Shown here in pieces: positions 5,935-11,821 of a stretch of 11,821 nucleotides of DNA. Position 1 is the first letter of the stretch. The number at the start of each line of letters is the position of its first letter. The DNA lies in NCBI GenBank assembly GCA_964471755.1, contig CAYYJM010000202.1:1-11821 (forward strand), given 5' to 3'. Made by a program: the position numbers and the translations under genes. Source of the stretch: CAYYJM01 sp964471755. GTDB taxonomy: Bacteria > Planctomycetota > Planctomycetia > Gemmatales > Gemmataceae. Below the pieces are notes generated by a model, which was not told the DNA's origin, did not search any database, and saw only the letters and a list, made by a program, of their open reading frames with translations.

Positions 5935-7710
5935 ATGACGCGCTATCTTCCCCTGGCTCTCTTCGTGGTCCTGTCCTTCGCCGCGGTCGGCTGGCTGATC
6001 GGCGCTCCACGGCTGGACGATCGGCCGGCACGGATCGAGTCGTTTGAACTACCCGATCCGCGCACGGGGAAGACGGTGGCACTGAAGGACCTCGCCGGCC
6101 GCAAGGCCGTGGTCGTCGCCTTCCTCGGCATCGAGTGCCCGCTGAACAACCAGTTCCTGAGCGTCCTCGCGGAGTTGCACGCGGAGTACGACCAACAGGG
6201 CGTCGCCTTCCTGGGCATCAACAGCAATTCGCAGGACACGCCCGACCGCGTGGCCCGGCACGCACTGCGGCACAAGATCCCCTTCCCCGTTCTGAAGGAC
6301 GCCGGCAATCGCATCGCTGATCGCTTCGACGCCGAGCGGACGCCGGAAGTGTTCGTTCTCGATCCGAAGGGAACCGTCATCTACCGGGGCCGGATCGACG
6401 ATCAGTTCGGCATCGGTTTCGCCCGACCCGGCAAGCCGACGCGGCGCGACCTGGCCGTGGCTCTGGACGAACTGCTGGCCGGCAAGGCGATCACGACGCC
6501 GCGAACGCCGGTCGAGGGCTGCTTCATCAGCCGGGTCAAGACGCCGAAAAACGACGGAGCGATCACCTACACGAAACACGTTGCGGCCATCCTCCAGAAC
6601 CGCTGCCAGGAGTGCCATCGGCCCGGCCAGGTCGGGCCAATGGCACTCCTGACCTACGACGACGCGGTCGCCTGGTCGGAGATGATTCGCGAGGTAGTCA
6701 CGGACGGTCGGATGCCCCCCTGGCATGCCGACCCGAAATACGGTCCCTTCGAGAACGATCGGAGCCTGACCGCCGCCGAGAAGAAGACGCTGCTCGGCTG
6801 GATCGCTGGCGGTCTGGTCCAGGGTGATCGGCAGGATCTGCCGCCAGCCCGGAAGTGGGTCGAGGGCTGGAAGATCGGCACGCCGGATCTCGTTCTGGAG
6901 ATGCCGAAGGAGTACACCGTCCCGGCGGCGATGCCCGGGAACGGCGTGCCCTACCAGTACTTCAGCGTGAAGACGAACTTCAAGGAAGACCGCTGGGTGA
7001 CGATGGCGGAGGCGAAGGCCGGGGCGAGCGAGGTGGTCCATCACATGCTCGTCTTCATCGTCCGACCCGGGCAGCTGCTGCCGATCGAAAACGGTGGCGG
7101 CAACGTCCTGTGCGGCATGGCACCGGGCGACATGCCGTTGATCTGTCCGCCGGGAACGGCGAAGAAGATCCCGGCCGGGGCGAGCCTCTTCTTCCAGATG
7201 CACTACACGCCCAACGGCAAGGAGCAGAAGGACCGTTCACGGGTCGGCATGATCTTCGCGAAGGAGCCGCCGAAGTACCGCGTGACAACCCGACCGATCA
7301 TCAATCCCACGTTTCTGACGCGCCTGGACAGGATCCCGGCCGGGGCGGAGAATTACGAGATTCGTTCGGAATTCACCTTCCGACGGGCCGGCCACGTCGT
7401 TCACTTCATGCCGCACATGCACCTGCGCGGCAAGGACTTCCGCTTCGAGGCGCACTATCCCGATGGCAAGAAGGAGATTCTGCTATCGGTGCCGCGCTTC
7501 CAGTTCGGCTGGCAGAGCATCTATCGCTACGCCCAGCCGAAGGCGATGCCGCGAGGGACCAGGATCGTCTGCATCGCGCACTTCGACAATTCGGCTGGAA
7601 ATCCGAACAATCCCGATCCGAAGAAGGACGTGTACTGGGGCGACCAGACCTGGGAAGAGATGATGGTCGGCTGGATGGACTACCACTACGATGATCCAGC
7701 GGTGCCGTGA
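5935..7710 (+). CDS. Redoxin / cytochrome c / copper type II monooxygenase fusion
   Basis: This 591-residue exported redox protein has three parts. Residues 1-24 are a signal peptide or membrane anchor. An AhpC/TSA-type redoxin domain spans about 33-182, with peroxidatic-type Cys68 in GIECPLNN and no CxxC. A c-type heme motif follows, CQECH (224-228), with RMPPWHADP (259-267) as a likely source of the distal Met260. The rest, about 330-585, resembles the two-lobed PHM/dopamine-beta-monooxygenase core. His369-His370 and His423 (QMHYTP) suit one copper site. His494-x-His496 (PHMHLRG) and a Met in EEMMVGW (576/577) suit the other. The reaction is unknown; the family hydroxylates substrates with O2 and an electron donor, and the heme could feed electrons. 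GAGG at 5924-5927, 7 nt before the ATG, supports the start. The gene converges on a Bfd-like gene 4 nt away. Confidence 0.85.
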   Translation: MTRYLPLALFVVLSFAAVGWLIGAPRLDDRPARIESFELPDPRTGKTVALKDLAGRKAVVVAFLGIECPLNNQFLSVLAELHAEYDQQGVAFLGINSNSQDTPDRVARHALRHKIPFPVLKDAGNRIADRFDAERTPEVFVLDPKGTVIYRGRIDDQFGIGFARPGKPTRRDLAVALDELLAGKAITTPRTPVEGCFISRVKTPKNDGAITYTKHVAAILQNRCQECHRPGQVGPMALLTYDDAVAWSEMIREVVTDGRMPPWHADPKYGPFENDRSLTAAEKKTLLGWIAGGLVQGDRQDLPPARKWVEGWKIGTPDLVLEMPKEYTVPAAMPGNGVPYQYFSVKTNFKEDRWVTMAEAKAGASEVVHHMLVFIVRPGQLLPIENGGGNVLCGMAPGDMPLICPPGTAKKIPAGASLFFQMHYTPNGKEQKDRSRVGMIFAKEPPKYRVTTRPIINPTFLTRLDRIPAGAENYEIRSEFTFRRAGHVVHFMPHMHLRGKDFRFEAHYPDGKKEILLSVPRFQFGWQSIYRYAQPKAMPRGTRIVCIAHFDNSAGNPNNPDPKKDVYWGDQTWEEMMVGWMDYHYDDPAVP

Positions 7711-7714
7711 AGTC

Positions 7715-8026
7715 TCACGCCGTCGTGTCGTCCTCTTCCGTGATCGGCGTAGCCCCGGGCGGTGGCGTCCGCCCCGTCTGGCGAACGTAGAGCGCGCGAC
7801 GATGGGCGTACTCGCTCTCGGACAGAGAGTCGAGATCGGTCGCCCCGCCGCGTGTCGCCTGATCGAAGAGCTGCTTCAGGAACGGGATGCACCAACCGCA
7901 GCCGGTGCCGGCTCCGCCACACTGCGACAGCTGGCTGACGACGCGCGGCTGCTCGATGCGCAGGAAGTTGAGTAGTTTACGTCGGGTGACGTGAAAGCAG
8001 TAGCAGACCTTGGCGTCGAGATTCAT
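7715..8026 (-). CDS. Bfd-like [2Fe-2S] ferredoxin domain protein
   Basis: This 103-residue cytoplasmic protein has an N-terminal BFD-like [2Fe-2S]-binding domain at about 6-58. The ligand pattern is visible: Cys8-x-Cys10 in VCYCFHVT, and Cys43-x-x-Cys46 in GTGCGWC. Cys36 is extra. Bfd proteins release iron from bacterioferritin by passing electrons, and similar domains occur in other Fe-S enzymes, so the partner here is unknown. The tail of about 45 residues is charged and unlike classic Bfd, which is about 64 residues. GAGGAG (8030-8035) precedes the ATG. No bacterioferritin gene lies in the window. Its stop is 4 nt from that of the redoxin fusion. Confidence 0.85.
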   Translation of the reverse strand: MNLDAKVCYCFHVTRRKLLNFLRIEQPRVVSQLSQCGGAGTGCGWCIPFLKQLFDQATRGGATDLDSLSESEYAHRRALYVRQTGRTPPPGATPITEEDDTTA

Positions 8027-8068
8027 CGGCTCCTCACTCGTGGTGGCTTCTTCAGCTTACCCGATGGA

Positions 8069-8084
8069 GGTTGCCCGGCCAACC
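8069..8084. promoter_or_regulatory. Small interrupted palindrome in a divergent intergenic region
   Basis: GGTTG (8069-8073) and CAACC (8080-8084) flank CCCGGC. The site sits in the 116-nt gap between the divergent starts at 8026 and 8143, so it is a possible operator. Five-base arms are weak evidence. No convincing -35/-10 pair was found for either gene. Confidence 0.2.
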
Positions 8085-8142
8085 AGGATCGTTCTCGCTA
8101 TCGAGGGGTGTCGCTCCGAGGCAATTCTTCGTGGAGGTCTTC

Positions 8143-8572
8143 GTGTTGCGATCCATGAGTGCAGCCACAGCGATTCTTGTGTTCGTCCTCACTGTCCACG
8201 CAGCCGGTCAGCCGAACGCCAACGTCAAGCAGTTCTCGGCAGACATCGAGCAACTCAACGCCCTGTGGGAGAGCCCGAAGATGGACTTTGCCCCAGGCAT
8301 CACCGGCCGGATTTACCTGCAACTGAAGTTCAAGAAGGACAGCACCGTTGGTCAGGCGACGGTCCTCGGATTCGTGTCCAGAGTCGGAATCTTCGTGAAG
8401 CCTGGCCCCTCCTGGATCGCCGAACTGAAGGAAATGGAGAAGGAGCGGTTCATCGTCCTGGCTGAAACGAAAGACGACCAACGCAGGGCGTTGACCGAGA
8501 TTGCCTATGAGATCCAGGGCGGCCGACTGAACATGAAAAATTCGCGGCCACTCTCGTTTGAAAAGGGCGGCA
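8143..8572 (+). CDS. Secreted protein of unknown function, interrupted by assembly gap
   Basis: 143 residues are visible before the run of Ns. I chose the GTG start at 8143 because GGAGG (8133-8137) lies 5 nt upstream. The in-frame ATG at 8155 is 17 nt from it, and the TTG at 8146 is a lesser alternative. Residues 1-22 look like a signal peptide (RSMSAATAILVFVLTVHAAG). The mature part is mixed alpha/beta, with amphipathic segments such as IYLQLKFKKD and a charged helix AELKEMEKERFIVLAETKDD. I recognise no family. The 3' end is lost in the gap, so length, stop and any link with the membrane gene at 8637 cannot be decided. The frames on the two sides differ at the nominal 10-N gap, but that length is probably only a placeholder. 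Confidence 0.6.
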
Positions 8573-8582
8573 NNNNNNNNNN
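8573..8582. other. Assembly gap (10 N)
   Basis: Ten consecutive Ns, a round number typical of a scaffolding placeholder rather than measured missing bases. The real distance between the flanks, and even their adjacency, is uncertain. Confidence 0.98.
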
Positions 8583-8636
8583 GAACAACCGCCGCTGCCG
8601 GGATGGTTCACCGGGTTATTGCTGGGAGGGGCCACG

Positions 8637-9302
8637 ATGCGGTTGCCGGAAAGCAAGTTACTGCAAGGTCTGATCGGCTGGTTTGCCGGAGGCGTGGTCT
8701 TCCACCTGATCCTCACGGCTTTCCGGCGTGACCGAACCATCAGCGATGCCGTCGGCAACTTCTTCACCGATCTTATTGTGCCCTACATCTGGGGGGCGTT
8801 TGGTTCGCAGATTCCACTGGTGTGGATCGGGAGCGCGATCTGTGCGGTCGTGTTTGCCCTCTGCGTCGCCACCCGAGCGAAGGCGGCGATCGGGTGGGCT
8901 CGGCTCTCGCTGTCGGCGATTCTCTGCTTTTCCCTGTTTACGCTCTGGCTCGAACCGTATACCTCCGTGGCCGGAGTTGCTTCCAACGTGGCAATGGAGC
9001 TGGCCAAGGTCCCCATGAAATTCCTCGACGTGGGGGTCTCGATTTTCTGGGTCGTGATTTTTGTCAGAGCATCGGCGGCCCTTGAACAGGAGTGCCGGCC
9101 GACGAGCGGGGCAACCACCGACGAACGCCGCAAGACGCGAAGGGGCGAGGACCGCCACCTGTCGAACGCGACAGTACGGGGGCACCGGTTGACCTCACCC
9201 GAGGGACCGAGGTTTCTCCCCTGGATGATCGGGTGTGGTGTGATCTTGTTGCTTGTCCTGATGGCCCTTGCCCTGGTGATGTACATGTTCCTCAAGGCCT
9301 GA
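8637..9302 (+). CDS. Multi-pass membrane protein of unknown function
   Basis: This is a 221-residue protein with about five hydrophobic segments: 10-30, 60-80, 88-106, 130-148 and a C-terminal one at 196-219 (GVILLLVLMALALVMYMFL). A hydrophilic, Arg-rich loop at 150-195 (ERRKTRRGEDRH) separates the last helix from the rest. GGAGG at 8625-8629, 7 nt before ATG 8637, sets the start. The frame is open back to the N gap, so the gene could also be the 3' end of a longer one. No family is recognised. It may form an operon with the secreted gene before the gap. It converges with the next gene across 6 nt. Confidence 0.65.
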   Translation: MRLPESKLLQGLIGWFAGGVVFHLILTAFRRDRTISDAVGNFFTDLIVPYIWGAFGSQIPLVWIGSAICAVVFALCVATRAKAAIGWARLSLSAILCFSLFTLWLEPYTSVAGVASNVAMELAKVPMKFLDVGVSIFWVVIFVRASAALEQECRPTSGATTDERRKTRRGEDRHLSNATVRGHRLTSPEGPRFLPWMIGCGVILLLVLMALALVMYMFLKA

Positions 9303-9308
9303 CGGCCT

Positions 9309-9806
9309 TCAATCGCGCAGCAGCACACCGGTCCACACGGTGGCGGGCTCTGCGATCTGTGGCAGTGGCGTGCCACCCCGTGAGATGGTTCCGATCGTCA
9401 GGACGCTCTCCTCCACGGACATGACCTCATCCAGTTCCAGATATCCCACCGTGGTGATCGTGGCCGTCATCTGAAAGTCGAGGCCGGCCAGTCGATCGAC
9501 GCGATCGAGCCGGAGGACGTGACGAAACCCGTCCGCATCGATCGACAGTTCGATCAGCGTGGCGACGACCCGGGTCCGACCGGTTGCCTGGGTAAACTCG
9601 AATCGCTCGCCAACCTGGCCGAGAGCAACCCACTGCGGCTCCCTGTCCGTCGCGAAGTGGAAGACGGGCGTACCGTCGTCCAGAAAGGTCAACCAGAATG
9701 TCCGACCTTGTTTGCCCCGATAGACGGGACCGTTCCAGGTTCCGGCCAGGGAGTGCCGATCGCCCAACCGGGTCGCGCCGGATGCCAGCCATTTGCTCGT
9801 CGCCAT
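9309..9806 (-). CDS. Small beta-rich protein of unknown function
   Basis: This is a 165-residue, probably cytoplasmic protein with no signal peptide. Residues 19-130 alternate in a beta-strand-like way (SLAGTWNGPVYR, TFWLTFLDDGTPVFHF, RVVATLIELSIDADG, FRHVLRLDRVDRLAG). The GTW motif is faintly reminiscent of lipocalin-like barrels, but I do not assign it. The start is ATG 9806 because GGAGA (9813-9817) lies 6 nt upstream. The in-frame ATG at 9821 lacks a ribosome binding site. Upstream on the same strand a hairpin at 9855-9834 lies in the probable leader. The stop faces the membrane protein gene 6 nt away. Confidence 0.6.
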   Translation of the reverse strand: MATSKWLASGATRLGDRHSLAGTWNGPVYRGKQGRTFWLTFLDDGTPVFHFATDREPQWVALGQVGERFEFTQATGRTRVVATLIELSIDADGFRHVLRLDRVDRLAGLDFQMTATITTVGYLELDEVMSVEESVLTIGTISRGGTPLPQIAEPATVWTGVLLRD

Positions 9807-9833
9807 GTCGATTCTCCGCATGTGTTTGTGAGC

Positions 9834-9855
9834 CCTGATCCTTGTTCGGACCAGG
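9834..9855 (-). promoter_or_regulatory. Possible leader hairpin of the 9309-9806 gene
   Basis: On the - strand CCTGGTCC, a 6-nt loop GAACAA and GGATCAGG form an 8-bp stem with one G-U pair. On the + strand the same position is an A-C mismatch. The better pairing in the - strand agrees with its being in the 5' leader of the gene that starts at 9806. No T tract follows. Confidence 0.3.
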
Positions 9856-9954
9856 AGAAGAGATGTGACAGGAGAAATCGGGCTGACTCGTGCGACCGGG
9901 TAATTTGGATCGTCCAGGATGACTCGATTTCTTCGCGAGCCTGTACAGCCCTGC

Positions 9955-9960
9955 TAGAAT
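9955..9960 (+). promoter_or_regulatory. -10-like box of the DUF4058 gene
   Basis: TAGAAT matches TATAAT at 5 of 6 positions and lies 27 nt before the ATG at 9988. The -35 at 17 nt (TTCGCG, 9932-9937) matches only 3 of 6. The surrounding GCTAGAATGA is identical to 2664-2673. Confidence 0.45.
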
Positions 9961-9987
9961 GACACCATCCCATTCCCGGAGATGGCC

Positions 9988-10722
9988 ATGCCGTTACTCG
10001 ATCACTTCCACCCACCGCTGAGCGCCGAGCGCCGCTGGGAATCGTTCCACTCCAGTTGGGCCACCCGGATCGCGGACGCCCTGACAGAGCAATGGCTGCC
10101 GCCGAACTACATCGCCGAGGAACACGCTCACTTCGGCCCATCGGTTGAAATCGACGTGGCCACCTTCGCCCAGGAAGGAACGGGATCGCGGACGGAGGGT
10201 GGGGCATTGGTGGCGACGGTTGGCTCCGAGGTGTGGGCTCCGCCCGCAGCCGACGGAGCCTTCCCGGCGGTGTTTCCCGACACGTTCGAGGTTCGCGTCC
10301 TGTCCACGGACACTGGCCCCCGGCTGGTGGCGGCCATCGAGCTGATCAGCCCCGGCAACAAGGACCGACCGGCCGAACGCCGTGCCTTCGCCACGAAGTG
10401 CGCCAGCTACCTGTACCAGGGGATCAGCGTCATCATTGTGGACATCGTGACGAACCGGCGGGCCAATCTCCACAACGAGCTATTGCAGTTCATGGAGGCC
10501 GGCCTGTTGCCGCTTCCGCCCGAGGTGAGTCTCTACGCGGTCGCCTACCGGCCAGTCCGGCGCGGCGAGCGCGACGAGATCGACGTCTGGCGTTCCCCGC
10601 TGGGGTTGGGCATGAACCTGCCAACGCTGCCCCTGGGACTGCGGGGTGACCTTGCCGTTCCGGTGGACTTCGAGGCCACCTATACCGAGGCGTGCCTCCG
10701 CAAACGCCTGCCGGGCTCCTGA
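9988..10722 (+). CDS. DUF4058 family protein
   Basis: This 244-residue, probably cytoplasmic protein has the DUF4058 layout abundant in planctomycetes and cyanobacteria: MPLLDHF, then WESFHSSWATRIADALTEQWLPPNY, then VEIDVATF, then VAAIELISPGNKDRPAERR with KCASYLYQGISVIIVDIVT. Function is unknown. The order D56, E118 with SPxNK125, and GxSVxxVD152 resembles the PD-(D/E)xK-type layout of Uma2 proteins, so a nuclease-like fold is possible; that is inference. I start at ATG 9988 because GGAG (9978-9981) is 6 nt upstream. The in-frame ATG at 9982 abuts that site. Confidence 0.85.
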   Translation: MPLLDHFHPPLSAERRWESFHSSWATRIADALTEQWLPPNYIAEEHAHFGPSVEIDVATFAQEGTGSRTEGGALVATVGSEVWAPPAADGAFPAVFPDTFEVRVLSTDTGPRLVAAIELISPGNKDRPAERRAFATKCASYLYQGISVIIVDIVTNRRANLHNELLQFMEAGLLPLPPEVSLYAVAYRPVRRGERDEIDVWRSPLGLGMNLPTLPLGLRGDLAVPVDFEATYTEACLRKRLPGS

Positions 10723-10764
10723 ACTCGCCGGGAAATCAGACAGGGAACGACCTCCGTCGCGCCC

Positions 10765-10770
10765 TACAAT
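10765..10770 (+). promoter_or_regulatory. -10-like box upstream of the 10814 gene
   Basis: TACAAT matches TATAAT at 5 of 6 positions and lies 43 nt before the ATG at 10814. No good -35 is seen at 16-18 nt. Transcription would start near 10777. Confidence 0.35.
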
Positions 10771-10813
10771 AACGGTTGACGCTCGCGTTGAACGACCGGC
10801 GAAGGAGGACGCG

Positions 10814-11821
10814 ATGAGCATCCGTGCGGGCGGCGACCCCCTGGTGGAGGTGGTCCCTGAACTCGAACACCTGCTGACCGATCCGCGCCAGTATCTGACC
10901 GAGGGGCCGTTGCTGTTCGGGCCGCGGCGCTACTTCGGCCTGGCCGCCCTGTTCGGCCTACCGGGCATCGTCCTGCTCATCCTCTGGGGCTTCGCTCCGG
11001 CCGAGACGGATCGCCTCGCTCTCGGCATCGCCATGCTCGTCGGGGCGTCCATCTGGCTGTTCTACTCGCTGGGCAGTGCCGGGCACTCGATCTTCCTCGG
11101 CCCCAATGGTGTCGAGATCCGTTACCGGGATTCGACCGTCTTCTGCCCCTGGGACCTGTTCGACGTGGACGACGAGGTCTGGACGCCGGCCGGTCAGGAG
11201 AGCCCGACGGCCGGCGTGACCGTGCCGATCGCACCGGAGGCCGTGCCCCTGGTCGTCTGGCGGCGCGGCGTCGTCGAACTGGGGCGCGGTCTGAAGATTC
11301 GCGCCCCGCAGGCCTGGCTGCTGTCGCCGCACGAACTCGTTCTACCGGGCCGCTACGAGTTGCGCTCGGAAGACCTGGGCAAACTCCTGCTCCTGCTCGG
11401 CATGCGTCTGGGCGGTCGGATCGCGGCGGGCGATCTGCGAACCACGGAGGCGATCCAGTCGGAGTCGGCACCGGACCTGCCCGAGCCCGATCGGGACGGC
11501 TTCTACACCGTATCGCTGACGCGCTTCCGTCTGCCGCCCTGCTGCTGCGTCTGCGCCGGCGAACCGGAACGGACCCTGACGTTGATGGCCACGTCGGGCG
11601 TCCTGCCCTGGTTCGGAGCCGGCCCGTTGATGTGGACGCCGGCCGGTCAGAGCGTCCCGGTCGAGGTGCCCATCTGTCAGCGCTGCTTCGATCAGATCCA
11701 GGCGAGCTACGGCACGGCGGTCCTGCGCTGGACGGGCCTGTTCGCCCTGATCGGCCTGGTCGGCGGTCTACTCGCTCCGGGCGACATGCGGGGAGTCGGC
11801 CTGGCGATCTGGGTGGCCATC
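10814..11821 (+). CDS. Membrane protein with two CxxC motifs, cut by window edge
   Basis: 336 residues are visible and the frame is still open at the right edge. A classic AAGGAGG (10802-10808), 5 nt before the ATG, sets the start. Two hydrophobic segments at about 41-60 and 66-86 form an N-terminal hairpin. A soluble part (about 90-300) follows, then further membrane segments from about 305. The soluble part contains CCCVC (243-247) and CQRC (288-291), two CxxC knuckles 40 residues apart that could bind zinc. A PH-like stretch (IFLGPNGVEIRYRDSTVFCPWDLF) spans 93-116. The hexapeptide WTPAGQ occurs twice (123-128, 274-279), encoded by an identical 18-nt string. I recognise no family. Confidence 0.75.
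   Translation, partial: MSIRAGGDPLVEVVPELEHLLTDPRQYLTEGPLLFGPRRYFGLAALFGLPGIVLLILWGFAPAETDRLALGIAMLVGASIWLFYSLGSAGHSIFLGPNGVEIRYRDSTVFCPWDLFDVDDEVWTPAGQESPTAGVTVPIAPEAVPLVVWRRGVVELGRGLKIRAPQAWLLSPHELVLPGRYELRSEDLGKLLLLLGMRLGGRIAAGDLRTTEAIQSESAPDLPEPDRDGFYTVSLTRFRLPPCCCVCAGEPERTLTLMATSGVLPWFGAGPLMWTPAGQSVPVEVPICQRCFDQIQASYGTAVLRWTGLFALIGLVGGLLAPGDMRGVGLAIWVAI

Noticed and set aside
6049..7203. 384-codon open frame on the - strand
   Set aside because: It is the antisense of the well-supported redoxin fusion gene and has no recognisable domain.
8583..8673. Cys-rich reading after the gap (NNRRCRDGSPGYC...) as the end of the secreted gene
   Set aside because: The frame depends on the nominal 10-N length, which is probably arbitrary, so this tail is not reliable.
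1..11821. tRNA, rRNA, CRISPR array or in-frame UGA selenoprotein
   Set aside because: No cloverleaf-like sequence, regular repeat-spacer pattern, or interrupted selenoprotein family with a Sec-position TGA was seen by eye. Computed tRNA and SECIS searches were not possible.

Overview
The window is high-GC bacterial DNA. Its gene content suggests a planctomycete, probably of the Gemmata group. The pointers are a DUF4058 protein of the form common there, a redoxin / cytochrome c / copper-monooxygenase fusion, secreted DTG-protease-plus-PDZ paralogs, and many exported or membrane proteins of unknown function. This placement is inferred from family recognition, not from a phylogenetic marker.

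Layout, left to right. (1) 1-1662, + strand: the 3' part of selB, cut by the window edge. (2) 1665-2624, - strand: a HEAT-repeat lipoprotein, convergent with selB across 2 nt. (3) 2625-2804: an intergenic region with two hairpins, a terminator-like element and a possible small RNA. (4) 2805-3578, - strand: bpt, an N-degron leucyl/arginyl-transferase. (5) 3579-4142: a gutted IS630-type transposase remnant, then a strong sigma70-like promoter. (6) 4143-5836, + strand: two tandem secreted retropepsin-like proteases, each with a C-terminal PDZ domain, 2 nt apart. (7) 5838-5907: a perfect 27-bp inverted repeat. (8) 5935-7710, + strand: a 591-residue redoxin / c-heme / copper type II monooxygenase fusion. 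(9) 7715-8026, - strand: a Bfd-like [2Fe-2S] protein, convergent across 4 nt. (10) 8143-9302, + strand: a secreted unknown protein broken by a 10-N assembly gap, followed by a multi-pass membrane protein. (11) 9309-9806, - strand: a small unknown protein. (12) 9988-10722, + strand: DUF4058. (13) 10814-11821, + strand: a membrane protein with two CxxC motifs, cut by the right edge.

The only clear functional unit is the protease pair: one promoter, a 2-nt junction and shared architecture. The redoxin fusion lies downstream of the inverted repeat and may be a separate transcription unit. The rest looks like independent single genes, with three convergent junctions of 2-6 nt. No tRNA, rRNA or CRISPR array was seen. 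No complete new system is evident. The most unusual items are the candidate small RNA at about 2678-2793, the palindromic element at 5838-5907, the in-frame joining of a transposase remnant to bpt, and the three-part redox protein.
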